31,440 nt of DNA from Candidatus Limnocylindria bacterium (lineage in GTDB: Bacteria; Chloroflexota; Limnocylindria; QHBO01): contig JASLBU010000077.1 in assembly GCA_030146365.1 (NCBI GenBank), positions 1-31,440 on the forward strand, given 5' to 3'. Within the stretch, counting starts at the first letter, position 1. Each line of letters starts with the position of its first letter. A program made the translations under genes and the position numbers. This document shows positions 1 to 8,673 of the stretch, in pieces. The notes below the pieces were generated by a model. The model was not told where the DNA came from. It did not search any database and was given only the letters and a program-made list of their open reading frames with translations.

Positions 1-2
1 AG

Positions 3-2816
3 TTCCTCAGCTCCTGGCAGGAGGGCTGGGACCGCGACGTGTACGAGTGGACGCACCCGATGCTGGCGAAGTACCTGATCGCGGCGGGCATCGCCGTCGC
101 GGACCCCAACTCGGTCGTCGACTCCGACCCCCTCGAGTCCCCGAGCAACGCCCTGGCCGTCGCGCCGCGCCGCGGGTCGACGGGGCAGGATCGGTCCGTC
201 GCGTTCGCGGTCGAGTCGCCGTCAACGATCGTGGCGCTCGATGCCGGCTCCGGCGAAGCGCTGGTGCGGTGGGACGCGGGTGGCGCGATCGCCTCGCTGG
301 CGTTCGATCCGGAGGGCCCGCGGCTGCTCGTCGGTCGTGCCGACGGCGGGACGATCGAGACGTTCGAGCTCGCCGGGCTGCTGGCCTCGCCCGGCGATGC
401 GCCGCCCGCCGGCCCGCCGATCGAGACGGAGCTGCAGGCCGTCAGTCAGCTCGTGGTGCCGGAGGGGACGTCCGAGCCACTCCTCGTCCGCGGCCCCGAC
501 GGCGTCGTGGTGGTCGAGCGCCCGAGCGACGCCGTTCTCGCGTCCGCCGGGGGCGCGTACGGTGGCCTGGGCCTCGTGCATGCCACAGGCAGTGAGGATG
601 ACGGAGACGAAGAGGACGAAGAGGCGCAGGTGAGCGGCGACTCCGTGGCGGTGACCGATCCCGCGCGCGGGGCCATCGTCCTGCTCGACATCGAGACGCT
701 CCAACCGCGCCAGGACGCGGACGGTGAGGAGCTCGGGATCATCCCGGTGGACGCGCCGCTGATCGGTCCGCTCGTGACTCGCGGGGGCGGCGAGGATCAG
801 CTGCTCCTCGCACTCACCGGCCCGCTTCCGGCCAGCGAGGAGCACTCGCGGACGCCCGGTGGGGTCGCTGCCGTCGACGCCGATGCGGAGGATCTGATCG
901 GCCTCGTGCCGCTGCCCGGGACGCCGGCCCTGATCGGCCACCAGCGCGTCGCCGGCATCGTCTACGCGGCCGGCACGGCGCCCGACGGCAGCGCCGAGGT
1001 GTGGACGATGGAGCCGCATGTCGAGTCGCGCGGGGACGGCTCGATCGGGCTGGGGGCGTTCGACACCACCGCACTCGCCGGCACGCCGCTGGCCATGGCC
1101 TTCGATGTCGCCACCACGCACCCGAACGACGACCACGCGCGCCTGCTCGTGAGCACGGCGGCCGACGACGGAGCCGCCACGCTGGTCCACATCGACGCGG
1201 GCAGCAACGCCTTCGCCTGGCGGCTCGCCGGCATCGTGTTCGGGGCCGCCCTGGTCGGGCTCGTCTACCTGCTGGCGGCCACCATGTTCAGCCGGCGCCG
1301 GATCGCGATCCTGGCCGCGAGCTTCGTGGCAATCGACGGAATGAGCTTCGTGATGAGCCGCATCGCGATGAACGACATCTACGTCGCCACGTTCATCGTC
1401 GCGGCCTATGTGCTGTTCTGGCAGGTGTGGTCCGGGCGCTGGGCGCGCTCCGCGTGGTGGGCGCTGCCGCTGGTCGGCGTGCTCGTGGGCCTGGCGGCCT
1501 CGACGAAGTGGGTCGGCTTCTATGCCATGGCCGGCCTCATCGTGCTCGTGCTGGCGCGCTCGGCGCTCGGCCGCCTCGTCCTCGTCGGCCTCGCCGCCAT
1601 GGCGGCCATCGTCGGTGGAATCGGAGCACCATGGCCCTTCCTGGTCGCCATGCTGGTCATCCTGGCCCTGGCCCTGGCCATCACCTGGGCGCGTCCAATC
1701 CGCATCGATCTAAGCGAGCTGCTGACGGCCATCCCGGCGACCGTGGCCGTGCTGGCGGGCGTCGGCGTGGCCTTCGTTCTGGGCTACGAGAGCGTCCCAG
1801 GCGACCGCGAGCCGGGCGGTGCCGTCGAGTACGTCTTCGGACTGCTGGCGCGCGGCGCGGAGGCGGTCTGGCCGGTGGCGATCATGCTGGGCGTGGCGGC
1901 CGTGCTGCTCGGCTGGCGCGCGTGGGGCTCCCTGCGGGATCCGGCCTCGGACGCTCGCTGGTATCGGCCCGGCGAGATGGGTGGCTTCGCATGGTCGTGG
2001 GCGGGGGTGTGCCTGATCGTCATCCCGCTCACGGTCTACGGGCTGAGCTACGTCCCGTACCTCCTGCTCGGGCACGACTGGGCGGTCCGCGGTGGACCGG
2101 CCTACAGCTGGAGCCTGGAGGAGATGCACGCCCAGATGTTCAACTATCACTTCAACCTGACGGCCGGCCACGACAGTGCCTCTCCGTGGTGGAGCTGGCC
2201 GCTGGCCCTCAAGCCGACGTGGTTCTACAGCGGCTCGTTCGACGGCGACCAGGTGGCGGTCATCTACAACGGCGGCAACCCGGTCCTCTTCTGGGCCGGC
2301 ATCCCGGCGCTGGTGGCCGCCGCCATCCTGGCGTGGAAGCGACGCTCGATGGCGCTCGTGCTGGTCGTGGCCGCCTTCGCCTTCCAGTACGTGCCGTGGC
2401 TGCGCATCGAGCGCGCGACCTTCGCCTACCACTACCTGACCGCGGTGATCTTCGCGATGGTCGCCGTCGCCTACGTCGTCGACGAGCTGCTGCGCCGCCC
2501 GGCGTGGCGCGATCTGGCGCTGGGCTATCTCGGGCTGGTCGTGCTCGCAGGCATCCTCGTCTTCCCGCTGGGCTCCGCCCTCGCGATGCCGGACTGGTAC
2601 ATCAACGCGGCCCGGGCGCTGCCGCCATGGAACTTTGCCTTCCAGTTCCCCGACCCGCCCACCGGCGAGCGCGGGGACCTGCTGAGCGCCGATGCGTTGA
2701 AGGCGGTGCTGGGCGTCCTGGTGGCGGCCGCGGCGATCGCCTTCGCGCTCGTCGGCCGCGAGCTCTGGGAGCGGCGCTCCCCGCCACCTGCGGCGACCGT
2801 CCCCGGCCCCGGCTGA
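3..2816 (+). CDS. PMT-family (GT39-like) membrane glycosyltransferase, 5' end outside window
   Basis: Polyprenyl-phosphate-dependent glycosyltransferase that would transfer a sugar to protein or lipid on the outer face of the membrane. The frame is open from base 3, and the visible start (WDRDVYEWTHPMLAKYLIA) matches the conserved loop after the first membrane helix of PMT enzymes, so the true N-terminus lies upstream. About 365 residues later (from about base 1212) the usual second block appears (FAWRLAGIVFG, then SRIAMNDIYVA). It is followed by multiple membrane helices and the late PMT motif with YHFNLTAGHDSASPWWSWP near base 2150-2210. The DNA between these blocks (about 110-1205) encodes a soluble region with repeated beta-strand segments such as STIVALDAGSGEALVRWDAG, resembling propeller blades, and an acidic run near base 590-625. 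At least 937 residues are present, longer than usual for the family because of this insert. The family call is firm; the sugar and acceptor are unknown. Confidence 0.85.
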   Translation, partial: FLSSWQEGWDRDVYEWTHPMLAKYLIAAGIAVADPNSVVDSDPLESPSNALAVAPRRGSTGQDRSVAFAVESPSTIVALDAGSGEALVRWDAGGAIASLAFDPEGPRLLVGRADGGTIETFELAGLLASPGDAPPAGPPIETELQAVSQLVVPEGTSEPLLVRGPDGVVVVERPSDAVLASAGGAYGGLGLVHATGSEDDGDEEDEEAQVSGDSVAVTDPARGAIVLLDIETLQPRQDADGEELGIIPVDAPLIGPLVTRGGGEDQLLLALTGPLPASEEHSRTPGGVAAVDADAEDLIGLVPLPGTPALIGHQRVAGIVYAAGTAPDGSAEVWTMEPHVESRGDGSIGLGAFDTTALAGTPLAMAFDVATTHPNDDHARLLVSTAADDGAATLVHIDAGSNAFAWRLAGIVFGAALVGLVYLLAATMFSRRRIAILAASFVAIDGMSFVMSRIAMNDIYVATFIVAAYVLFWQVWSGRWARSAWWALPLVGVLVGLAASTKWVGFYAMAGLIVLVLARSALGRLVLVGLAAMAAIVGGIGAPWPFLVAMLVILALALAITWARPIRIDLSELLTAIPATVAVLAGVGVAFVLGYESVPGDREPGGAVEYVFGLLARGAEAVWPVAIMLGVAAVLLGWRAWGSLRDPASDARWYRPGEMGGFAWSWAGVCLIVIPLTVYGLSYVPYLLLGHDWAVRGGPAYSWSLEEMHAQMFNYHFNLTAGHDSASPWWSWPLALKPTWFYSGSFDGDQVAVIYNGGNPVLFWAGIPALVAAAILAWKRRSMALVLVVAAFAFQYVPWLRIERATFAYHYLTAVIFAMVAVAYVVDELLRRPAWRDLALGYLGLVVLAGILVFPLGSALAMPDWYINAARALPPWNFAFQFPDPPTGERGDLLSADALKAVLGVLVAAAAIAFALVGRELWERRSPPPAATVPGPG

Positions 2817-2823
2817 GCGGCGC

Positions 2824-3288
2824 TCAGTCGCCCGGACGGCGCCGGGAGGAGGTCACCAGGATGAGCCCGCCGACCGCGATGAGGATGACCGGCCAGATCA
2901 GCGTCCAATCGATGGCCGGCACGTACTCGCGCACCAGGAACCAGATGCCGGCGCCAACCAGGAGCAGGCCGACGATGAGCCCACCGTTGCCGGGTTGGGC
3001 GGATTCTGCGGGCTCGGTCGACTCGGCGTATTGGGTGGACTCGGCAGCCGGCGGGATCACGTTCGCGCCGGCCGCCCCGTCGACGTGGCGTGGAGCGGTG
3101 AGGGGCGCCTCCGGCACAACCACCCAGGCCACGATGTAGGCCAGGAGCGCTCCGCCGCCGGTCACGAGCACCAGGATGGCCCACGCGATTCTGACAAGGG
3201 CCGGATCGACTCCCAGGTAGGCGGCCAGCCCTCCCGCCACGCCGCCGATGACCGTATCGGTCCTGGAACGGTACAGACGTCGGTTCAT
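2824..3288 (-). CDS. PspC-domain membrane protein
   Basis: Small membrane protein of the PspC family, associated with envelope stress sensing. The N-terminus (MNRRLYRSRTDTVIGGVAGG, then LAAYLGVDPALVRI) is the classic PspC signature. It is followed by a hydrophobic helix (WAILVLVTGGGALLAYIVAWVVVPEAP), a polar Pro/Glu/Ala linker, and two further hydrophobic segments near the C-terminus ending in an Arg-rich tail (SSRRRPGD). I chose the ATG at 3288 because it overlaps the upstream stop as ATGA and has GGAGG six bases ahead; an ATG two codons earlier would overlap that Shine-Dalgarno. The coupling to the toastrack gene upstream suggests that the two proteins are made together. It encodes 154 residues. 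Confidence 0.85.
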   Translation of the reverse strand: MNRRLYRSRTDTVIGGVAGGLAAYLGVDPALVRIAWAILVLVTGGGALLAYIVAWVVVPEAPLTAPRHVDGAAGANVIPPAAESTQYAESTEPAESAQPGNGGLIVGLLLVGAGIWFLVREYVPAIDWTLIWPVILIAVGGLILVTSSRRRPGD

Positions 3289-4241
3289 GAGCATCCTCCG
3301 TCGGGATTGAGCATCAGGTTCGCGGCGTTGCCGCGCACGTCGAGCGACACGGCGGGCGTCCCCGTCCCGGCCCGCCAGGTGTCGCCCGTCCGTTGCATGT
3401 CAGCGTCGTCGAGGTCGTGCGCGAACGTGACATTGTCCTCATCGATGGTGATCGAGATGGCCGCGTCGACATCGGCGCATAGCCGCAGAGATCCGGCGTT
3501 CATCTGCACGCTGCCATCGACCCCGCTTCGGTCGTCCACCGTCAGGGAGACGGACCCTGCGTTCGCATCGATCTGCAGGCCGGCGACGCTTGCCCCCGCA
3601 AGATCGACGACCACCTCACCGGCATTCGCCTCCACCGACAGCTCCTGCAGGGTCATGCCGTCGAGCGCGAGCACCGACGAAGCCGCATTGGCGCTGACTT
3701 CCAGTCCCAGGTTCGCGTCGCGCGGCAGGCCGACGTCCCACGATTGCCGTCCGTCCCCGAACGGAAGGCCGGCGCCATCGGCCTCGACGCGCAGGCCGCC
3801 GTCGGCGGTCGTCACGGCCGGCTCCGCTGCTGCCGCGTGTGCTGCGGCGAGCGTCCAGCCCTCTTCATCGGCGGCGGAGACCCGGAGCTCGCCGCAGCTG
3901 ATGTCCAGATCCACCCGTGCGCCCTCGGTGAACTCTCCCTCGGCCGACACGGTCTGCCCGAGGTCTCCGCCGCAGCCGATCGAGATGCCGTCCGGCAGCC
4001 CGGCGGCCAGCGTGCCGGCCATGCCGCCTGCCACGATTCCCGCGATCGCCAGGACGGCCAGCCCGAACGGCGTGCGCGCGGCGATGAGGGCGAGACCGAT
4101 GAGCACGAGGAGGACGGGCCACAGGCGCCACGCCTGACGGGCGACATCGCCGTCGATGACTGCCGCCTGGATCGCGAGTGCCACGACGCCTGCCGTGACG
4201 AGGGCGATTCCCCAGAAGATGAAACCGCGGTTGAGCTGCAT
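3285..4241 (-). CDS. Membrane protein with LiaF-like helices and C-terminal toastrack/DUF4097-like domain
   Basis: The first 80 or so residues form three hydrophobic helices of the LiaI/LiaF (DUF5668-like) type, beginning NRGFIFWGIALVTAGVVALA and including WPVLLVLIGLALIA. The rest is a soluble repetitive beta region with recurring SANAAS, EANAGEVVVDL, DANAGSVSLTV and MNAGSLRL segments, typical of the toastrack/adhesin-like fold seen in proteins partnered with PspC. The start ATG at 4241 has AGGAG about nine bases ahead. The stop overlaps the start of the PspC gene. Known relatives sense or buffer cell-envelope stress; this role is inferred from family and pairing. 318 residues. Confidence 0.75.
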   Translation of the reverse strand: MQLNRGFIFWGIALVTAGVVALAIQAAVIDGDVARQAWRLWPVLLVLIGLALIAARTPFGLAVLAIAGIVAGGMAGTLAAGLPDGISIGCGGDLGQTVSAEGEFTEGARVDLDISCGELRVSAADEEGWTLAAAHAAAAEPAVTTADGGLRVEADGAGLPFGDGRQSWDVGLPRDANLGLEVSANAASSVLALDGMTLQELSVEANAGEVVVDLAGASVAGLQIDANAGSVSLTVDDRSGVDGSVQMNAGSLRLCADVDAAISITIDEDNVTFAHDLDDADMQRTGDTWRAGTGTPAVSLDVRGNAANLMLNPDGGCS

Positions 4242-4334
4242 GACATGGGGCTCCTGCTCGGGCCTCCACGATACCGGCCTCCTCCGCTTGGCGCCGCCGG
4301 CCAGGGCCCCATTGAGACAAACGACGTAGATGGG

Positions 4335-4364
4335 TTGACACTCGTCGAGCGACGGCCGTAGACT
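4335..4364 (+). promoter_or_regulatory. Sigma-70-type promoter of the efflux/GNAT operon
   Basis: A perfect -35 hexamer TTGACA (4335-4340) is followed after 18 bases by TAGACT (4359-4364, four of six matches to TATAAT). It lies about 335 bases before the ABC ATPase start, leaving a long untranslated leader that contains a short ORF and a terminator. Inferred from sequence only. Confidence 0.6.
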
Positions 4365-4449
4365 CCGCCGGCACCACCGGCAGCGGTACGGCCTGCTCGG
4401 GTGCCCGGCGACCGATCAACCACCAGCAGCGAGGAGCGATCAGACGGCA

Positions 4450-4536
4450 ATGCATCTCTGCAGCGCTTTCATCGCGCACCGGCTCGCGCCAAACGGCAGC
4501 GAGTCCGACGGGAGATCTGTGCCCCCGCTCGAGTAG
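4450..4536 (+). CDS. Putative 28-residue leader peptide (uORF)
   Basis: Short open frame in the leader of the ABC transporter operon, starting ATG CAT CTC TGC and ending CTC GAG TAG. The peptide begins MHLCSAFIAHRLAP and ends SVPPLE, with a Pro-Pro pair four residues before the stop. A GAGGAG lies 13 bases ahead of the ATG, which is longer spacing than ideal. The stop codon is four bases upstream of a segment (4540-4546) that can pair with the 5' arm of the downstream terminator. A ribosome finishing this ORF would therefore mask the antiterminator. Translation is not proven; the call rests on position and on the RNA structures that follow. Confidence 0.45.
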   Translation: MHLCSAFIAHRLAPNGSESDGRSVPPLE

Positions 4537-4539
4537 ACG

Positions 4540-4578
4540 CCACGGCGGCATGACCGCCGGCAGACACACGAGCCGTGG
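4540..4578 (+). promoter_or_regulatory. Candidate antiterminator helix with a competing hairpin
   Basis: CCACGGC at 4540-4546 is exactly complementary to GCCGTGG at 4572-4578, the 5' arm of the terminator that follows. A separate perfect hairpin, CGGCGG-CATGA-CCGCCG (4543-4559), overlaps the first strand. The three helices are mutually exclusive, the usual logic of a transcription attenuator. The pairings are read directly from the sequence; regulatory function is inferred. Confidence 0.45.
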
Positions 4579-4605
4579 GCCGGATCGGGTCCACGGTTTT
4601 TTGTT
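4571..4605 (+). terminator. Intrinsic terminator inside the operon leader
   Basis: A nine-pair stem, CCGTGGGCC (4573-4581) with GGTCCACGG (4588-4596), contains one G-U pair and a six-base loop. It is followed at once by TTTTTT (4597-4602). It lies downstream of the promoter and uORF and about 95 bases upstream of the ABC ATPase start, so it should stop transcription before the operon unless disrupted. Confidence 0.7.
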
Positions 4606-4622
4606 GCCCGCGTGGCAGCACG

Positions 4623-4658
4623 AGAGCCGCGGACCCGGGGAGCCAGGGCCGCGGCTCT
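4623..4658 (+). other. Second strong hairpin in the leader
   Basis: AGAGCCGCGG (4623-4632) and CCGCGGCTCT (4649-4658) form a perfect ten-pair stem, extendable inward by CCC/GGG. Only a weak T-rich run follows (TTCC), so it may be a poor second terminator or an RNA-stabilising structure. It ends 38 bases before the ABC ATPase start and does not cover the likely ribosome-binding region. Confidence 0.5.
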
Positions 4659-4696
4659 TTCCATGCCCCGGCCAGACACGACGAAGCGAGACACCC

Positions 4697-5596
<900 letters not shown>

Positions 5597-5620
5597 CAAG
5601 GAAGAGAGGAGGTGATGACC

Positions 5621-5815
5621 GTGCAGACGCAGAACGTGACCGTCCTCCGCCAGATGGCGGCGGACCGCCAGGCAATGCTGCTCCGCACGACCCTCCTGGT
5701 GGGTCGAGTGCGTAGCCGGCGCCGAATCCGGCGCTGGGCCGGCCGGCTGCTGGTGCGCGCAGGCGTGCGCCTGGCAGCGGATCCGGCACTGATGCGCCCG
5801 GCCGGCGCCCGCTGA
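5621..5815 (+). CDS. Small basic protein between ABC ATPase and permease genes
   Basis: I do not recognise this protein. From the GTG at 5621 it is 64 residues, begins MQTQNVTVLRQMAADRQ and is strikingly Arg-rich in the middle (RVRSRRRIRRWAGRLLVRAG), with no clear transmembrane helix. AGGAGG at 5607-5612 is an ideal Shine-Dalgarno eight bases before this GTG; an ATG at 5615 would lie too close to it. The strong ribosome-binding site, unlike those of its neighbours, argues that the frame is translated. Its place between transporter subunits suggests an accessory role, which is inference only. Confidence 0.6.
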   Translation: MQTQNVTVLRQMAADRQAMLLRTTLLVGRVRSRRRIRRWAGRLLVRAGVRLAADPALMRPAGAR

Positions 5816-5827
5816 GGGCCCGGCCGG
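5798..5827 (+). other. Strong intercistronic hairpin spanning a stop codon
   Basis: CCGGCCGG (5798-5805), one bulged C and GCCC pair with GGGC and CCGGCCGG (5816-5827) around the loop GCTGA, whose TGA is the stop codon of the small basic protein. The result is 12 G-C pairs with a single bulge. No T-run follows, so it is more likely an mRNA stability or polarity element than an intrinsic terminator. Confidence 0.55.
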
Positions 5828-5867
5828 CCATCGGAACTTTCAACGCAACGAGGGCGAGAACGAATCG

Positions 5868-6668
5868 ATGACGATCGCGACGCGCGAGCTGCGGGCCAGC
5901 CTGGCCTTCGTGGAGCGCAACTACAACCTCACCAAGCGGTACTGGGGCTGGGAAGTCGCCTGGCTGGTGTACTCCCTGGCGGCCGCGCTGTCGGTGGCCT
6001 TCATCGGCGTGGCCCAGGGTGACCCGGAGCTGCTGCAGGTGCTGATCATCGGCGCGATCTTCTGGAACTTCCTGTCGATCGTCTTCGGCTTCATCGGCGA
6101 GACGGTGACCTGGGAGCGCTGGGAAGGCACGCTCGAGTACACGTTCATGGCGCCGGTGCGCCGCTACACGCAGCTGATCGGATCGACGTTCTTCGCGGTG
6201 GCGTACGCCGTGATCCAGATGCTCATCATCTTGGGCGTCATGCTGCTGTTCTTCGACGTCGAGTTCACCGGCGGTAACTTCGTGACCGCCGCCGTGTTCC
6301 TGGCGCTCGGCTCGATCAGCTTCGTTGGCGTGGGCATGATGGCCGCCATCCTGCCGCTGCTGTACGTGGAGCGCGGCGACCAGATGGTGTTCGCCATCCA
6401 GTCGATCATCCTGCTGTTCAGCGGCGTCTACTACAACGTCGACCAGCTCCCGGAGTGGATGCAGTTCGTCGCGCAGTTCTCGCCCGGCACGTACGTGCTG
6501 GACGGGATCCGCGAAGGCTTGATCGTCGGGACGCCCGTGACGGAGCTGCTGCACGACGTCTGGCCGCTGGTGGTGATGGGCGCGCTGCTCATCCCCCTGG
6601 GGGTGTACGTCTTCGGCCTCGCCGAGCGCTACGCGAAGCGGACCGGCAAGCTCAAGAGAGTCGGATGA
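5868..6668 (+). CDS. ABC-2 type transporter permease
   Basis: Membrane subunit of the exporter whose ATPase is encoded at 4697. The 266-residue protein has a short cytoplasmic N-terminus (MTIATRELRASLAFVERNY) and about six hydrophobic helices, including VAWLVYSLAAALSVAFIGVA, LIGSTFFAVAYAVIQMLIIL, FLALGSISFVGVGMMAAILP and VWPLVVMGALLIPLGVYVFG. A typical ABC-2 segment, FAIQSIILLFSGVYYNVDQLP followed by FSPGTYVLDGIREGL, lies before the last helix. The stop overlaps the ATG of the first acetyltransferase (ATGA at 6665-6668), so the exporter and the GNAT proteins are translationally coupled. The start Shine-Dalgarno is weak (GAGGGCGAG). Confidence 0.88.
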   Translation: MTIATRELRASLAFVERNYNLTKRYWGWEVAWLVYSLAAALSVAFIGVAQGDPELLQVLIIGAIFWNFLSIVFGFIGETVTWERWEGTLEYTFMAPVRRYTQLIGSTFFAVAYAVIQMLIILGVMLLFFDVEFTGGNFVTAAVFLALGSISFVGVGMMAAILPLLYVERGDQMVFAIQSIILLFSGVYYNVDQLPEWMQFVAQFSPGTYVLDGIREGLIVGTPVTELLHDVWPLVVMGALLIPLGVYVFGLAERYAKRTGKLKRVG

Positions 6669-7684
6669 TGAGGACAGGCATGGCAGTCGAGCTGGCGACA
6701 CCGATACAAGGCATCACGCTGCGCCCGTACGCCGGCGAGGCGGATCTCCCGGACGTCGTGAGGATCCAGAATGCCGAGTGGGCGGCCGATGGCGTGAGCC
6801 AGCGCTCCGACATCGAGGAGCTCCGGGCGTGGTGGGGGAACCCGTCCGAGTCGTTCGACCCTGCCCGTGATGTCGACGTCGTGGAGCTGGACGGGGCAAC
6901 GGTTGCGTTCACCCAGCGCGACTGGGTGGACACCACGGACGGTGTGCGGGAGTACCGCGCCCGCTGCTGGATCGACCCGGCCGTCCGCCGGCGGGGGATG
7001 GGCACCGCCCTGCTCGCGCGCAACGAAGAGGCGCGTCGCCGCCTGGCAGCAGACCAGCAGACGGACCGGCCGCGGGTGCTGGGCATGGGCACGGCCGAGC
7101 TGAACGTCGGCGCCATGGCGCTGGCCCGGAGCCACGGCTATCAGCCGGCGCGCTGGTGGGCCGACATGGAACGGTCGCTGCTCGACGAGCTGCCGGATGC
7201 GCCACCGCTGCCGGCGGGACTCGAGGTGCGTCCCGCCTCGGCCGATCAGGCGCGGCAGATCTGGGATGCCGACCAGGACGCATTCCAGGACCACTGGGGC
7301 GGCTGGGATCCGTCGGAGGCGAGCTTTCGGCGCTGGACGGATTCGCCGGAGTTCCAGCCGGACCTCATGCTCGTCGCCTGGGACGGCGACGAGGTGGCCG
7401 GCGCGGTGCTCAACGCGATCTACCCGGAGGAGAACCGGGAGCTCGGCATGAAGCGCGGCTGGCTCGACAGCGTCTTCACGCGGCGCGCCTGGCGGCGTCG
7501 GGGGCTGGCTCGCGCGCTCATCGTGCGGTCGCTGCACCTGCTGCGTGAGCGCGGCCTCGAGACGGCCATGCTGGGTGTCGACGCCGACAACCCGTCCGGC
7601 GCGTTCAGGCTGTACGAGTCGGCCGGCTTCCGGGCCACGCAGCGCTTCATCTCGTGGCGCAAGCCGCTGGAGCTCGACCGATGA
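6665..7684 (+). CDS. Double-domain GNAT acetyltransferase, copy 1
   Basis: N-acetyltransferase with two GNAT folds in one chain. Acetyl-CoA-binding motif A is visible in the N-terminal half (DPAVRRRGMGTALLARNEE) and in the C-terminal half (RRAWRRRGLARALIVRS). The second half also has the terminal GNAT block GVDADNPSGAFRLYESAGF. The start at 6665 overlaps the permease stop as ATGA; an ATG at 6680 with GAGGA five bases ahead is a good alternative. It is the first of three related genes in a row. The small molecule acetylated is unknown; lying behind an exporter, drug or toxin modification is plausible. The layout resembles that of mycothiol synthase (also double GNAT), but I see no further support for that role. 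Confidence 0.85.
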   Translation: MMRTGMAVELATPIQGITLRPYAGEADLPDVVRIQNAEWAADGVSQRSDIEELRAWWGNPSESFDPARDVDVVELDGATVAFTQRDWVDTTDGVREYRARCWIDPAVRRRGMGTALLARNEEARRRLAADQQTDRPRVLGMGTAELNVGAMALARSHGYQPARWWADMERSLLDELPDAPPLPAGLEVRPASADQARQIWDADQDAFQDHWGGWDPSEASFRRWTDSPEFQPDLMLVAWDGDEVAGAVLNAIYPEENRELGMKRGWLDSVFTRRAWRRRGLARALIVRSLHLLRERGLETAMLGVDADNPSGAFRLYESAGFRATQRFISWRKPLELDR

Positions 7685-8673
7685 GCGCATCGAACCACTT
7701 CGTGATCCGGCCCTTCGCCGGCGAGCAGGACATCGGCCCGCTGGTGCGGGCCGCCAACGCCGAGTCCATGGCCGACGGCATCGAGGAGGCGTGGAGCGAG
7801 GCGGGCGTCGCCGCCTGGCTGAGCCACCCGACGGAGCAGTTCGACGCCGGTCGAGACGTGATGGTCGTCGAGCTGGGCGGGCGGGTCGTCGGCGGGGGCG
7901 CCGTCGAGTGGATCGACACCCGTGACGGCCTGCACCGGGAGTTTCGTCACTGGGGCGTCGTCGACCCGGAGCTTCGCGGCCGCGGCATCGGGACCGCACT
8001 CCTCGCGGCGCAGACGCGCCACGCCGCTGCCCTGGCGGCCGGTCAGTCCTACGGCGACCGCACCGCGCTGCTCGGCTCGTTTGCGTCGGTGGGCCGTCCC
8101 GGTGAGGACCTGCTGCGCGACCACGGGTACGAGCCCGCCCGGTGGTTCTTCGACATGGTTCGACCGACGCTCGAGGGCGTCGTCGTGCCGCCGATGCCCG
8201 AGGGACTCGAGCTGCGAAGCGTCACCCCCGATCAGCACGAGACGATCTGGCGCGCGAACCGGGAGGCGTTCCGCGACCATTGGGGCGGCTCCGATGAGTC
8301 ACTGGAGGCCATGCGGCGCCACCTGGAAGACCCGGATACCGACACGAGCCTGTGGCTCATCGCCTGGGACGGCGACCAGGTTGCCGGTGGCGTCTGGAAC
8401 GAGGTCCACGCCGCCGAGAACGAAGAGCTGGGCCTGGACCGCGGCTGGCTCGCCTCGGTGTTCACGCGGCGCGCCTGGCGCCGCCGCGGCCTCGCGGCCG
8501 CGCTCATCGGCAGGTCGCTGCTGCTGCTGCGCGAGCGCGGGCTGACGAGCGCGGCCCTCGGCGTGGACGCCGACAATCCGTCTGGCGCGCTCGGCCTCTA
8601 CGAGGCGGCCGGCTTCGAGATCCACGAACGCTTCACCGCCTGGCAGCGGCCGCTGGAGGGAGCTTTGCGGTGA
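7681..8673 (+). CDS. Double-domain GNAT acetyltransferase, copy 2
   Basis: Paralogue of the preceding gene (330 residues) with the same two-GNAT layout: DPELRGRGIGTALLAAQTRH in the first half, RRAWRRRGLAAALIGRSLLL and GVDADNPSGALGLYEAAGF in the second. Stretches such as PARWFFDMVRPTLEG and FRDHWGGSDESLEAM line up with copies 1 and 3, showing local gene duplication. The start codon overlaps the previous stop (ATGA at 7681-7684), and the stop overlaps the GTG start of copy 3. The substrate is unknown. The copies differ clearly outside the cofactor motifs, so they may act on different acceptors. Confidence 0.87.
   Translation: MSASNHFVIRPFAGEQDIGPLVRAANAESMADGIEEAWSEAGVAAWLSHPTEQFDAGRDVMVVELGGRVVGGGAVEWIDTRDGLHREFRHWGVVDPELRGRGIGTALLAAQTRHAAALAAGQSYGDRTALLGSFASVGRPGEDLLRDHGYEPARWFFDMVRPTLEGVVVPPMPEGLELRSVTPDQHETIWRANREAFRDHWGGSDESLEAMRRHLEDPDTDTSLWLIAWDGDQVAGGVWNEVHAAENEELGLDRGWLASVFTRRAWRRRGLAAALIGRSLLLLRERGLTSAALGVDADNPSGALGLYEAAGFEIHERFTAWQRPLEGALR

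Noticed and set aside
1001..3139. Long plus-strand frame overlapping the PMT gene
   Set aside because: Arg/Gly/Ala-rich translation without any motif, in another frame of a clearly coding region. It is a GC-driven shadow.
4371..4696. T-box or metabolite riboswitch in the ABC operon leader
   Set aside because: No T-box core sequence, and no conserved motif of a riboswitch class that I know. The uORF and competing helices explain the terminator better.
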